Part shown: positions 52,719-62,452 of the stretch, piece by piece | Numbering within the stretch: position 1 is the stretch's first letter | Layout of the letters: each line of letters opens with the position of its first letter | From: Loktanella sp. M215 | Lineage (GTDB): Bacteria > Pseudomonadota > Alphaproteobacteria > Rhodobacterales > Rhodobacteraceae | Assembly (NCBI RefSeq): GCF_021735925.1 | Contig: NZ_WMEA01000001.1 | Coordinates: forward strand, 2,324,001-2,388,000 | Direction of reading: 5' to 3' | Length of the DNA: 64,000 nt | Notes under the pieces: model-generated | Told to the model about the DNA's origin: nothing | The model's input: only the letters and a program-made list of their open reading frames with translations | Databases searched by the model: none | Position numbers and translations under genes: made by a program

Positions 52719-55718
52719 TTAAGCTGCATTCGACGCTCCGCGCACCGCCCGCTGGAACATCAACGCCATCAACATGTCCCGCGCCTCCTGATCCTGCATG
52801 AACGCGTTCCGCATGGCGCCATCGCGCTTGAACGCCGAAATCGCCCGGCGCATGAACTCGGCGTCAAACCGCGGCCGGACATCACGCGGATCGTTGTTGC
52901 GCAGCATCTCGGCCCAAGCATCGTCACCCAAGATGTCTTCGTTGACCGCCTCGAAGCGTATGTAATCCTCTTCCGAGAACTCGGTGCCGTGACGCGCGTT
53001 AAAGGCGGTGATGATCTCCGTGAGGGTCTTGGACTCCTCTTCGGTGTAGGGGTTGGCGCCGAACCGGTCGATCGGGCTCAAGGGCGCGTTGTCATCCTTT
53101 CCTAGGCTGGCATTCTGGGGGTCGCCATCCTTCTGAAGACGGTAGGCGGACATATCTAGCATGTCGTCGGTCACGTCCTCGCCCTGCGGTGCTTGGCGCG
53201 TCGGTAGGATCCGTTTCAGCCATGAGCCGTAGACGTGCAGCTTTTCGAGGTTCGTGTCCCCCAGGTTCACGACCTGCGCGATGAAGGAGTAGAAGCGCAG
53301 GAAGGACGCCAGCACCTGCCGGAATTCCTCTTGGTCGGCCTCGCTCAAATTCTCGCTGAACCGCGTCACGGCCTGGCGGACGATGCCTTCGAGCACGGGG
53401 CGCTCATCGCCCCGCCGGGCCGCTGTCATGAAGCGGTCGACGAACCGATCGATCTCCAGTTGGTCCAGTACGCCGAAGGCCTTCAGACGGGCCTCGAGGT
53501 TGTAGACCTGGTTCGGGTCGGAGATGTCTTCCAGCTTGGTGACATTGTAATATGGCTTGAAGGCTGTCTGGATGTCCTCGATCGTGTTGCGGAAATCGAG
53601 AATGTAGGTGCGCTCCTTGCTCGGATAGATCCGGTTCAGGCGCGCCAGCGTCTGCACAGCCTGCAAGCCGCTCAGGCGCCGGTCGATATACATCGCCACC
53701 AGCTTTGGCTGATCGAAGCCAGTCTGGTATTTGTCGGCCACAACGAGCACGTTGTAGCGCCCGCTGTCGAACTGCTTGGGCAGCTCTGTCTCGCTGAAAC
53801 CGTTCATGCCCGGCTCCGTATAGCTCTGGCCGTCCAAGGTGATCTCACCCGAGAAGGCGACCAGCGACCGCACGTCCGTATAGCCGTTGTTGGCGATGTA
53901 GGCGTTGATCGCCTGGTGCGTGCGGATAGCGTGCTCCCGGCTCGATGTGACGACCATGGCCTTCGCTTGTCCCGCAATCTCGGGCAGGACATGCCGCCGG
54001 AAATGCTCGACGATGACCTCAGCCTTCTGGACCATGGACGTTTCATGGAAATCGATGAAGCGAGCCACCTTCCGGGAGGACTTGCGCTCCAGCAGGCGTG
54101 GATCCTCGTCGATCGCCTTCTCCAGCTTCGCGTAGGACCGGTAGGTCTGGTAGTTCCTCAGCACGTCGAGGATGAAGCCTTCTTCGACCGCTTGGCGCAT
54201 GGAGTAGAGGTGGAAGGGCGCAGGCCCGTCATCCCCCATGCGGCCAAACCGCTCCATGGTCACGTTCTTCGGTGTCGCCGTGAACGCCAGGTAGGAGAGG
54301 TTGGCCTGCGGACCGCGCAGGCGCTGCAGTTCAAGAAGAGCCTGTTCGGTCGCGTCAATCTCGGCTTCGTCTTCTGTCATCCCACCGTCGGCCAGCACAC
54401 GCGCCATGCTGTCGGCATGCTTGCCGGACTGGGAACTGTGCGCCTCATCGATGATGATGGCGAACCGCTTGCCATCCTCGTTTCGCAGCACGGAAAGCTG
54501 GTCGGTGGCGAACTTGTGGATCGTGGAGATGATGATTTTCGCGCCACGCTCTATGGCGGCCTTCAGTTGCCGCGATGTGCCATCGATGGCAGCGACGTAG
54601 CCTGCTGTCCGCGCAAAGGATTTCACCGTCTGCTGCAGCTGGCGATCGAGGATGACCCTGTCTGTCACGATGATGACAGTATCGAAGATGTGGTTGTCCG
54701 CGTCGTCATGCAGCGACGCTAAGTGATGCGCCGCCCAGGCGATCGTGTTCGACTTGCCCGAACCGGCCGAGTGCTGGAACAGGTAATTCTGGCCGGCCCC
54801 GTTGGCCTTGGCGTCCTGCACGAGCATGCGCACGGCATCGAGCTGCTGGAAACGCGGCCAGATCGTGGTGCGCTTCACGGCACCGCCCGGCTGTTCGACC
54901 TCATCGACGAGCACGAAGGTATTAAGGGTGTCGAGGAAAACCTCGCGCGAAAAAGCAGCCTTCCGCGCGCCGAAATCCCGGTAGAGGTAGGCGATACGGA
55001 ATTCGTCCGCCACGTCCGGGTTGCCGGCGCCGCCGTCGCGGCCGCGGTTGAACGGCAGGAAGCGTGTCTTGCCATTGTTCAAGTGCGTCGTCATCGACAC
55101 GTTGTCCTGATCCAAGGCGAAATGGACCAACGCGCCGCGCTTGAAGGTCAGCAGGGGCTCGCCGTTCGGCGACCGGTCCTTGCGGTATTGCGTCTCGGCC
55201 GTCTGGTAGGTCGACCCGGTTAGTGTGTTTTTCAGTTCCAAGGTGGCAATCGGAATGCCGTTGACGAAGAGAACCACATCGATGGCGTTCTCGTTGCTCA
55301 TCGCATACCGGACCTGGCGCATGACCGTCAGCAGGTTGCCATCGTAGGCGCGCAGTGTGGTGGGGTTCAGGCCAGACGTCGGCTTGAAGGCGCAGAGCGA
55401 GATCTTGATGCCCGGGACAATCGTGATGCCCTGCTTCAGGACCTCCAGCGTGCCGACGGCCTTCAGGCGCGCCTCAACCTGGCGGGTCAGCGTTTCTTGT
55501 TCCTTGCCGGGATACTGGTCACAAAGGCGCTTCCAAGCGTCAGGCTGCGTCGTACGGACAAAGGCAACCATCATCTCCGGGTCGAGAGCCGTCCTGCGGT
55601 CGAAGTCCGTGTAGGGGCGTTCCTGCCAGCCATGACGGCTCACAAGCTGGTCGACGAGGTGGATTTCGACGGCCTCTTCGGTATGGAGCTTTTCGCGGGA
55701 AATGGCGGGGCTGGTCAT
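52719..55718 (-). CDS. hsdR: Type I restriction enzyme, R (motor/nuclease) subunit
   Basis: 999 residues; start overlaps the HNH gene stop (ATGA). The N-terminal nuclease has the PD-(D/E)xK pattern NAIDVVLFVNGIPIATLELKN (Asp147, Glu161, Lys163). The SF2 helicase has FQHSAGSGKSNTIAW (Walker A), IIDEAHSSQSG (DEAH box) and LAFTATPKN, with later motifs YQTGFDQPKL and QTLARLNRIYP. The C-terminal helical domain interacts with the methylase in relatives. Length and order are normal for the family. It cleaves unmodified DNA after translocation, together with HsdM and HsdS. Confidence 0.93.
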   Translation of the reverse strand: MTSPAISREKLHTEEAVEIHLVDQLVSRHGWQERPYTDFDRRTALDPEMMVAFVRTTQPDAWKRLCDQYPGKEQETLTRQVEARLKAVGTLEVLKQGITIVPGIKISLCAFKPTSGLNPTTLRAYDGNLLTVMRQVRYAMSNENAIDVVLFVNGIPIATLELKNTLTGSTYQTAETQYRKDRSPNGEPLLTFKRGALVHFALDQDNVSMTTHLNNGKTRFLPFNRGRDGGAGNPDVADEFRIAYLYRDFGARKAAFSREVFLDTLNTFVLVDEVEQPGGAVKRTTIWPRFQQLDAVRMLVQDAKANGAGQNYLFQHSAGSGKSNTIAWAAHHLASLHDDADNHIFDTVIIVTDRVILDRQLQQTVKSFARTAGYVAAIDGTSRQLKAAIERGAKIIISTIHKFATDQLSVLRNEDGKRFAIIIDEAHSSQSGKHADSMARVLADGGMTEDEAEIDATEQALLELQRLRGPQANLSYLAFTATPKNVTMERFGRMGDDGPAPFHLYSMRQAVEEGFILDVLRNYQTYRSYAKLEKAIDEDPRLLERKSSRKVARFIDFHETSMVQKAEVIVEHFRRHVLPEIAGQAKAMVVTSSREHAIRTHQAINAYIANNGYTDVRSLVAFSGEITLDGQSYTEPGMNGFSETELPKQFDSGRYNVLVVADKYQTGFDQPKLVAMYIDRRLSGLQAVQTLARLNRIYPSKERTYILDFRNTIEDIQTAFKPYYNVTKLEDISDPNQVYNLEARLKAFGVLDQLEIDRFVDRFMTAARRGDERPVLEGIVRQAVTRFSENLSEADQEEFRQVLASFLRFYSFIAQVVNLGDTNLEKLHVYGSWLKRILPTRQAPQGEDVTDDMLDMSAYRLQKDGDPQNASLGKDDNAPLSPIDRFGANPYTEEESKTLTEIITAFNARHGTEFSEEDYIRFEAVNEDILGDDAWAEMLRNNDPRDVRPRFDAEFMRRAISAFKRDGAMRNAFMQDQEARDMLMALMFQRAVRGASNAA

Positions 55719-56623
55719 AATTGGCTCAACTTCGCAAACTGGTTGGCGTGAAAATCAAGAGCGGCGTGGGCAAGCCTGTGCCGTACGACGCGGCCTCGCA
55801 GCTTCGCATAGAGAGATCGATCAAGCTTTGGGGAAACCAGAACCTGTCCTGATTCAGCATCGATGCTCAGCAAGAAGAGATCAAAGAGCGCGTGTATATC
55901 TCGGCGAAGCAGAAGGCTGTTGTCAGCGCGCTCAAATTCGACCGCACCCGTGTGCGGAATGACATGCGCGGCCTCTAACACGTCGGGAATATTCGTTCTG
56001 GTGAAAACACAACGGCCGTCATGTCGTTCGATGGCTGCCTGTCTGAAGGCAGCTTGGCCCGGGCGCGGTTTGATCAGCGCCGCCTTACGTTCCTGTAACG
56101 CCGTCTCGATGTTTTGCGCCTCATCGCGCAGTGCCTCAAGTAGGGAATCCTTCCCCGTGCGCTCACCGAGGCCGCCCGCCCCATCAATCAGGCCTTCGAC
56201 CGTTCCCACGTCATTCTCTGAAAGCGCCCAGATACGTTCGTGGCGATAGCGTTTCATTTCGACGACCAGCGGCGAAGAAGGCAAGGTTGCATGAGCACGA
56301 TCCATGGAAATCGCTTTTTCCAGCAACACAAGATCCGAGGTCGCGATGCGGTAGCTGTCCGCTTCCGCGGATATCGATTTTATCAACGCGACTGCAGTCA
56401 AACCGACACCACGGCTTTTTTCAGAATGTTCGTTCACCCATAGGTAGATTTGATCGCGGGCAACCGGCTCCGGTCCAACTGTCCCGTCGACATACTTAGA
56501 TGGGGAAGACGCGATCCGCTTGGCGAAGAACTCGCCGGACTTCCAGTCATCGATCGATGTGGGGACATTGATCCCGCCGGGGCAACGGGTGTCGCCGTTG
56601 ATCTTGAGGATGAAGGTATTCAT
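55715..56623 (-). CDS. HNH endonuclease-like protein embedded in the type I operon
   Basis: 302 residues; overlaps both neighbours by four bases, so it is an integral operon member. The C-terminal third is an HNH_2-type domain (CVFTRTNIPDVLEAAHVIPH, NSLLLRRDIHALFDLFLLSI), with catalytic histidines in AAHVIPH and RDIHALFD. The N-terminal two-thirds (strand-rich with helical linker, LEALRDEAQNIETALQERK) is unrecognised. HNH genes of this type are often associated with restriction or modification-dependent defence. A Zn ligand set is not obvious. Its link to HsdR/M/S activity is unknown. Confidence 0.8.
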   Translation of the reverse strand: MNTFILKINGDTRCPGGINVPTSIDDWKSGEFFAKRIASSPSKYVDGTVGPEPVARDQIYLWVNEHSEKSRGVGLTAVALIKSISAEADSYRIATSDLVLLEKAISMDRAHATLPSSPLVVEMKRYRHERIWALSENDVGTVEGLIDGAGGLGERTGKDSLLEALRDEAQNIETALQERKAALIKPRPGQAAFRQAAIERHDGRCVFTRTNIPDVLEAAHVIPHTGAVEFERADNSLLLRRDIHALFDLFLLSIDAESGQVLVSPKLDRSLYAKLRGRVVRHRLAHAALDFHANQFAKLSQL

Positions 56624-57912
56624 GCGTGCATCTCATCTTCGATCTGGTCGAGAATTGTCGCGGTTGCGTCGGCCTTGCCGTAGGTGTCCACATCGATCTG
56701 GCCGGTGACGGCAGCGGCAATCAGTGCGGAGCGGTATTCACGCAGGCGATCGATTGATGTTTGAGTGGCTTGCGTGATCGGGAAAATGGAACGCGTGATG
56801 CGCTCCAATTTGGTCATCCGACGTTCCTGTTCATCTTTGTCGATGAAAGGAAAACGGAAGTTTGCGATCTGATCACTGCTGATATGCGGGACGCTCACGC
56901 CAGTCAGGATCGGCTCAAAATAAGCGATAAACTTTCTGCTCTCGATGATGGCCTTCAAGAAGCGGACGCTCAACGTTGAGCGAGGTGCGATCTTACAGAC
57001 ACGCTGAAGCAGCAGACAAGGAAGGTCATCCTCAGTAATTTCTGCAACTCGGATGCCTCCCGAAATCCACGGACGATCCATACCCATGACAATATCACCT
57101 GCATTCAGTTCAAATCTCTGAAGACCAGCAATATCTGCCTTCGGCCAATAGACGACATCATCCCAACGCACCTCGTTCGCCCCGACGTTCGCTCCACGAA
57201 GAAGGCGGATATCATTCGGGTTCTCGCTAAAATTCGTGCTGGCAAATGCATAACCTGGCAGGATCGAAATGTGATGGCCAAGTTTGGTGGAGGGGCCTTG
57301 TCCCCAAAGCAATTCTTCTCGCGCTGCGTCACCACGCTCCTGAAGGAGACTTACCAAACGTTCCTTTTTCAAGATCAGCTCATCAATCCGCGATGTTTCG
57401 CAGTCGAGGAATGCGGCGATCCGCTTTTGGGTGGGGAGGTCGGGTCGGTAAATCCATTCATTCGGGAAATCTGAAAACTTCACCGATTGGCGCACACCTC
57501 CGCCGATGGAGTAATAGTATTTCGCAAGGTCAAGCGCGAGAAGGGAATAAAACCAGAATTTCGGATCGTTGTCTCGAGCCACATGTAGTGCGTCGTAGGC
57601 CGACGTGATGATACCGCGTTCCGTTGCCAGGCCTTGGCGCAGGCTGCGCTTATCATTTTGCAGGTCAGTTAAGCGCATGACGATGTCGCCCGCTTCAATA
57701 ACTTGATAGGTTTCAAAGCTCTCAGGCAGCAATCCGCCATCAGCATTAATGTCTTTGGGAATAATGCGGCCGTAGCTGAGGGAAAGAAGGTTATTGTCCA
57801 CCATACCGGAATTTTTATTACCTCGGCGAACGTTTAGTGTTCGGTGAAGTTTGTCGAGGGTCCAGCCTTCAGGTCTCTTTGCGGAATGGACGCGTTGCTG
57901 CAACGTCATCAC
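56620..57912 (-). CDS. hsdS: Type I restriction enzyme, specificity subunit
   Basis: 430 residues; overlaps the hsdM stop (ATGA). Two target-recognition domains with the HsdS pattern: the first ends in a conserved central region (LPTQKRIAAFLDCETSRIDEL), the second in a similar repeat near the C-terminus (ISSDQIANFRFPFIDKDEQ, ITQATQTSIDRLREYRSAL). The coiled-coil spacers are visible. Recognition sequence cannot be inferred. Variable sequence relative to flanking genes is expected. Confidence 0.93.
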   Translation of the reverse strand: MMTLQQRVHSAKRPEGWTLDKLHRTLNVRRGNKNSGMVDNNLLSLSYGRIIPKDINADGGLLPESFETYQVIEAGDIVMRLTDLQNDKRSLRQGLATERGIITSAYDALHVARDNDPKFWFYSLLALDLAKYYYSIGGGVRQSVKFSDFPNEWIYRPDLPTQKRIAAFLDCETSRIDELILKKERLVSLLQERGDAAREELLWGQGPSTKLGHHISILPGYAFASTNFSENPNDIRLLRGANVGANEVRWDDVVYWPKADIAGLQRFELNAGDIVMGMDRPWISGGIRVAEITEDDLPCLLLQRVCKIAPRSTLSVRFLKAIIESRKFIAYFEPILTGVSVPHISSDQIANFRFPFIDKDEQERRMTKLERITRSIFPITQATQTSIDRLREYRSALIAAAVTGQIDVDTYGKADATATILDQIEDEMHA

Positions 57913-60002
57913 GCCACCACCTCCTTCAGCAGTCCGGCAATCTCCGCCTCCAGCGTTTTCAACTCAGCATCGATCTCGGCCAATGGCCGCGGTGGCACAT
58001 ACTGGTAGAAATATCGGTTAAAGTTGATCTCGTATCCCACGCGGCCCGGGCCGCCATCCCGCGGATCGGTGTGTGATGTATCCACCCAGGCATCTGGCAG
58101 GAAGGGTGTGACCTCGCGCGCAATATAGGCTTCCCAGTCCTCCCCCAGCGGCACCAGCTCGTGATCGCGCAGCTTGGCGTCGGCCTCGACATTGCCCTTG
58201 GCATCCAAGCAGACTTCCGCATCCTGGTCGCTGTCGCCGAAATATGAAACGATCGCAGTGACCATCGGTTTGGGCAGCTTGCCCGTGACCTCATTATCGT
58301 CCTTGGCGGCAACCTCCAGCTCTTCGATGAAAGCATCACGGCTCATCCAGACGGTCCCGGATTTCTCGTTCGCCCCGGCCTTCTCCGTCAGCCACATCAG
58401 CAGAAACCTGGCCTGGTCCGCCGTCTTGGCCTTCAGGACGTCCTGGACGCCTTTCAGATAGAGGGTCGGCGCGCCGTGAATTTCCTTCAATGGCGTGACC
58501 AATGGGTTCAGCTTATCAAGCGTGACCTCGACCTTGATCTTCAGCGGCCGCTCCACGCGGATTTCACGATACCCGAAATCGGTCGTCTTGAAGATCTTTG
58601 ACACATCGCCGAAGCCCGCGTCGCCGTTCAGATACTCGCCGTAGATGCGCACGATCTCGGCCCGGGCGTCTTCGCCGATCTGGCGCCTCTTGGAGCCTAA
58701 AGACTTTCGCATGGCCTGCCAGAACCGCGCGCTGCTGGCATCGATCAGCTGCACCTTGCCGCGACGCTCGACGGCTTTCCGGTTGGTGAGGATCCAGATG
58801 TACGTCTGGATGCCGGTGTTGTAGAAGATGTCCGTCGGCAGGGCGATGATCGCTTCAACCAGATCGTCTTCCATCAGCCAGCGGCGGATCTCGCTCTCGC
58901 CTGATCCAGCCCCGCCGGTGAACAGCGGTGAGCCGTTCATGACGATGCCGATCCGCGATCCGTTTCCGTCATCGCGCATCTTGGACAGCATGTGCTGCAG
59001 GAACAGGAACTGGCCGTCGGAAATCCGCGGCAGGCCGCCGACGAAGCGACCCTCATCGCCATCATCTTCACGCTCTTCACGGATCATGTCAGCGTATTTC
59101 TTCCAGTCCACCCCGTAGGGCGGGTTCGAAAGCATGTAGTGGAACGTCTCATTGGGGTGGGCGTCCTGCGTCAGCGTGTTGCCGAAGGCGATGCGCGAAG
59201 CGTCGTGCCCCTTCACAAGCATGTCCGACTTGCAGATCGCATAGGACTCGCCGTTCAGCTCTTGGCCGAACAGATCGACGTTGAGGCCCGGGTTCATTGC
59301 TTTCATGGCCTCTTCAGCCACCGACAGCATGCCGCCAGTGCCACAAGCCGGGTCGTAGACGCGGCGGATGATGCTCTTGCCGGAAAGGGCGTCGTCGTCG
59401 TTCGCCAGCAGCAGATCGACGAGCAGATGGACGACCTCGCGCGGGGTGAAATGTTCACCGGCCGTCTCGTTCGAGATTTCCGAGAAGCGGCGGATCAGCT
59501 CCTCGAAGAGATAGCCCATCTCGAGATTGGAGACCTCGTCCGGATGGATCGGCAGCTGGCTGAAGCGGTCGAAGACCATCCAGAGCGAGCCCTTGTCGTC
59601 CAGGTCCTTCAGGATCTCCGTGAACTTGAATTTCTCGATGAAGATGTCGCGCACGTTTGGGCTGAAGCCTGTCAGGTAGTCGACGAGGTTGGCGCGCAGT
59701 TGCTCGGCATCCTGCTGTCGGAGGCTGGCGAACGTGAACCGGCTCTGGTTGTAAATCTGCCCGCCGGCCTGCGCCACATCCGTCAGGATGGTCATGCGCA
59801 TTTGATCGTCCATCTCTTCCGGCAGATCCGCCGCCGCATCAAGGACGTCTTGCTTCGTGGCTTCCAGGAGGCAGTCGAGGCGCCGCAGAATTGTGAAGGG
59901 CAGGACGATCTTGCCGTATTCGGATTGCCTGAAATCACCACGGAGTAATTCAGCGATCGACCAGATAAAGGCCGCATGGTTGTTTAGTGTATCGCGGCTC
60001 AC
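57909..60002 (-). CDS. hsdM: Type I restriction enzyme, methyltransferase subunit
   Basis: About 697 residues. A GTG at 60002 is preferred as start: GGAGG lies 7 bases upstream and the conserved N-terminus (LNNHAAFIWSIAELLRGDF) follows; an upstream in-frame Met would add an unrelated leader. Motif I (SAM binding) is VYDPACGTGGMLSVAEEA and motif IV is LSNPPYGVDWKKY, i.e. an N6-adenine methyltransferase. The N-terminal helical HsdM domain and a long C-terminal region are present. It starts the hsdM-hsdS-HNH-hsdR operon. Confidence 0.93.
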   Translation of the reverse strand: MSRDTLNNHAAFIWSIAELLRGDFRQSEYGKIVLPFTILRRLDCLLEATKQDVLDAAADLPEEMDDQMRMTILTDVAQAGGQIYNQSRFTFASLRQQDAEQLRANLVDYLTGFSPNVRDIFIEKFKFTEILKDLDDKGSLWMVFDRFSQLPIHPDEVSNLEMGYLFEELIRRFSEISNETAGEHFTPREVVHLLVDLLLANDDDALSGKSIIRRVYDPACGTGGMLSVAEEAMKAMNPGLNVDLFGQELNGESYAICKSDMLVKGHDASRIAFGNTLTQDAHPNETFHYMLSNPPYGVDWKKYADMIREEREDDGDEGRFVGGLPRISDGQFLFLQHMLSKMRDDGNGSRIGIVMNGSPLFTGGAGSGESEIRRWLMEDDLVEAIIALPTDIFYNTGIQTYIWILTNRKAVERRGKVQLIDASSARFWQAMRKSLGSKRRQIGEDARAEIVRIYGEYLNGDAGFGDVSKIFKTTDFGYREIRVERPLKIKVEVTLDKLNPLVTPLKEIHGAPTLYLKGVQDVLKAKTADQARFLLMWLTEKAGANEKSGTVWMSRDAFIEELEVAAKDDNEVTGKLPKPMVTAIVSYFGDSDQDAEVCLDAKGNVEADAKLRDHELVPLGEDWEAYIAREVTPFLPDAWVDTSHTDPRDGGPGRVGYEINFNRYFYQYVPPRPLAEIDAELKTLEAEIAGLLKEVVA

Positions 60003-60030
60003 GCATGGCCTCCGGTTGGGTTTCGTTCTG

Positions 60031-60204
60031 TCACTCCGACGCGCCGCCGGTCTTTTCAAGGTGTGCTTCCAGCAGCGTCGCCGCCAGCCGAAAGCCGTCC
60101 ACTTGGCTCATGCGATGCTTGGCGCAGAGCGCCTTAAAGGCCCACTTCTCATCCTCGGTAACCTTCAAGTTCACGTTCGCCAGCTTGCTGCGATCGTCTG
60201 TCAT
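60031..60204 (-). CDS. Small putative ribbon-helix-helix-type protein upstream of hsdM
   Basis: About 57 residues from ATG 60204 (GGAG 9 bases upstream; GTG 60222 is an alternative). The pattern SKLANVNLKVTEDEKWAFKAL (a strand then helices), with a second helix (SQVDGFRLAATLLEAHLEK), suggests an Arc/CopG-like fold, but it is short on certainty. It lies 28 bp upstream of hsdM on the same strand, where a small DNA-binding protein might control restriction-modification expression. Confidence 0.5.
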   Translation of the reverse strand: MTDDRSKLANVNLKVTEDEKWAFKALCAKHRMSQVDGFRLAATLLEAHLEKTGGASE

Positions 60205-60355
60205 CTTGTTCATCTCCGTCACGATACAGCTCTTCGATCATTCTTCCAAGCACGAAAGCAAGAAAAGACGAAGGTAAGAACAGCGTTGACCACATGTATC
60301 TCGTCTTGTCCATTATCATCCACGGCGCGGCCGTTCGCGCAACCGTTGCCGGATT

Positions 60356-61495
60356 TCAATGCAACATCGGCCGCGCCTCCATTGCCTCGGCCCTTTCAAG
60401 GGCGCGCAGTGCGGTGCGTAGGCTTGGCGCTGTCTGGCAGGTCGCTGCTCGCTGAAGGGCGATCATTGCCGCATCCAGGCTCGGGGCGCTCAGGTTGCGG
60501 CGGGCGCCTTCCTTCATGGTGAAGTCGATGACCTGTGCGATGGTCAAGGCTGGCAGGTCGATGATGGTTACCCGGCTGCGCAACGGCGCAGGGAGACGCG
60601 ATGCATCGTTGGCCGTCAGGATCCACGAGATCCAAGACATGTCGAACGGCAGCTGGAAGTAGGGGCACTGCCACGACTGGCTGCTCTCGCGCTCGAGGAG
60701 CGACAGCAAACCTGACGTCATGTCATATGCGCCGCTACTCTGCGACATCGTTCGGCCGGCCTTCTCAATCTCGTCAACGACGAAGACGGGGTTAGCAACC
60801 ATGGTCCTCAGGATCAGATCCAATGGTTTGCCGGATGCGGCACTACCCCAACCCTTCTGCGTGCCGACCAAGGCGAAGCTGGAGGGCTCGGATGTCGCCT
60901 CGATGATGCCTGTCGGCACACCGATCAGCGACCCGAGCTTTCGTGCCCATGTTGTCTTCCCGATGCCTGGAGGGCCGACCAGCAGCAGGGGCGGGATGCG
61001 AACGCCCTCGGTGCCGCGCCCGACAGACAAGCGGAGCGCCTGCCAGACGGCATCGGTCGCCGGCGCGAGCCAAGGGAATTCATCATGCAGTGCACCGGCG
61101 ATCTCGTCAGGGGCTTGAGCATCGCGGAGAGGCACCAGACGCATGCCTTGGCTGGCCGGGAGGAGGCGCTTGATCTGATCGTCGACGAGGTGGGCACAGT
61201 CCGTCCGGGCGTTGATATGGGCAACCACCCGCCGTGCCCTCTTGGTGATCATCGCTAAATGCGCCTCCGTGAGGCGACTATTGGGCGGCGGCTCATCCCA
61301 ATCGGGGCAGGTGACCTCGCCATCAAAGTCCTTGTCCAGCGCGAGTGCCTCGAACGGTGACCGCTGCGCGGCATGGCGTTTGCGGTATGCCGTCAGGAAT
61401 TTCGTAAATCGGGTTTCCAGGGTGTCGACCATGTTGCGGGGCGCAGGCAGCGACGCCCGAACGAATGTGAAAGATTTCATGGGCATGTCCATCAT
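60356..61495 (-). CDS. AAA+ ATPase (Lon/MoxR-like), putative defence-island protein
   Basis: About 379 residues; the start is uncertain (ATGs at 61495, 61492, 61486 and 61480, none with a strong ribosome site). Walker A LLLVGPPGIGKTTWARKLG, Walker B NPVFVVDEIEKAG and sensor 1 ISWILTANDASRLPAPL are present, with a C-terminal helical lid. This layout resembles the ATPase part of Lon-type or AAA-family host proteins, but no protease domain follows. It lies on the same strand as the restriction operon, about 150 bp from the RHH-like gene, and may be part of the same island. Confidence 0.7.
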   Translation of the reverse strand: MMDMPMKSFTFVRASLPAPRNMVDTLETRFTKFLTAYRKRHAAQRSPFEALALDKDFDGEVTCPDWDEPPPNSRLTEAHLAMITKRARRVVAHINARTDCAHLVDDQIKRLLPASQGMRLVPLRDAQAPDEIAGALHDEFPWLAPATDAVWQALRLSVGRGTEGVRIPPLLLVGPPGIGKTTWARKLGSLIGVPTGIIEATSEPSSFALVGTQKGWGSAASGKPLDLILRTMVANPVFVVDEIEKAGRTMSQSSGAYDMTSGLLSLLERESSQSWQCPYFQLPFDMSWISWILTANDASRLPAPLRSRVTIIDLPALTIAQVIDFTMKEGARRNLSAPSLDAAMIALQRAATCQTAPSLRTALRALERAEAMEARPMLH

Positions 61496-62203
61496 GGGTG
61501 TGGTGGGTCCGGACCGAAGCCTGCCGTGCAGCCCTGCGGTCCACTCATCTACGTGCATCGCGGCGCGACGGTGCCCGAGCAGGCACGGCACGCGCGATCA
61601 GCGTATGCGGCGACGCAATGTGCAGCGGATGCGAGGAGTCTGGTCAATGAAAGTCATGCGGGTCATCAGTCGTGTGAAATTTGCACAGGCCGTGGAAATG
61701 CTCCCAGTCGGGCGCGCTCAGCGTCGTGCAGGTATGAGTGTAATGAAACCAAGCATGGCCGATATTCATGCGGATCGCCGGCGGCCGCGTCAAGCCTGAT
61801 TATTTTTCGACCAAGCGCTGATTGGCGATATGCGGCGTTGCGGATCGGCCGCGTCAATGTCCCGGACAAATTTAAGAGGCCAAAAGAAAGAATGCTTGCT
61901 TTCGTCTTTAAGGTGCCGCATGAATCTCTCCATCTCAGAGAAAGACTTCGCCATGATACCTGTTCATCACGTACCCAGCCGCGTTCGCGCCTGACCTCTC
62001 GTTGAACAGCGGGTGGCTGGCCCCCCCGATATGACCGGAGCCAGCCATGTATCCTGAGACCTACGATCGCACGATGAGCCGACATGTTTCCATACCTCAG
62101 GCACCCTGCCTGAGCGGCGGGACCTGATGCGTCGGCCTGCGAACTTCTGACCAGACAAACCCATCGGCCCGCCTGACCTCTTCTTTAGATCGGGAACATC
62201 AAC
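61496..62203. other. Non-coding stretch upstream of the island integrase module
   Basis: About 700 bases with no coding frame that I accept. Some imperfect inverted repeats (TGGCTGG ... CCAGCCA, about 62009-62047) occur. Attachment-site repeats could not be identified. Confidence 0.4.
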
Positions 62204-62452
62204 GTGTCGAATATCCATCACATTCATGGCGGAGCGGCGCCGTCACCACAGCCAAAGAGCCGTGGTCCGTACCGCAAGGAGGCGACGGCTGCCGATATCA
62301 CCCGCGCGATCCGTGCTGCCGAGATGGCGGGTTTGACAGTCTATAGCTTCAGCGTGGAAGGCGAGAGCGTTCAACTTCAGACCAGGCCTGGTCAGGATGC
62401 GATTGGTTGCAAAGCCTCGTTGGCTGACGACTATTTTAACCGTCGTGGCTAA
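62204..62452 (+). CDS. Small companion protein of the integrase, 82 aa
   Basis: Starts MSNIHHIHGGAAPSPQ, then a basic linker and a short alpha/beta part (ADITRAIRAAEMAGLTVYSFSVEGESVQLQ). Short proteins of this kind (disordered start, ADxxRAIRAA helix, then strand) commonly precede integrase genes in Rhodobacterales islands. The function is unknown; excisionase-like or helper roles are guesses. The end overlaps the integrase start by eight bases, so the two are coupled. Confidence 0.65.
   Translation: MSNIHHIHGGAAPSPQPKSRGPYRKEATAADITRAIRAAEMAGLTVYSFSVEGESVQLQTRPGQDAIGCKASLADDYFNRRG

Noticed and set aside
53235..54722. 495-codon open frame antisense to hsdR
   Set aside because: Shadow of the hsdR coding strand; hsdR motifs on the other strand are unambiguous.
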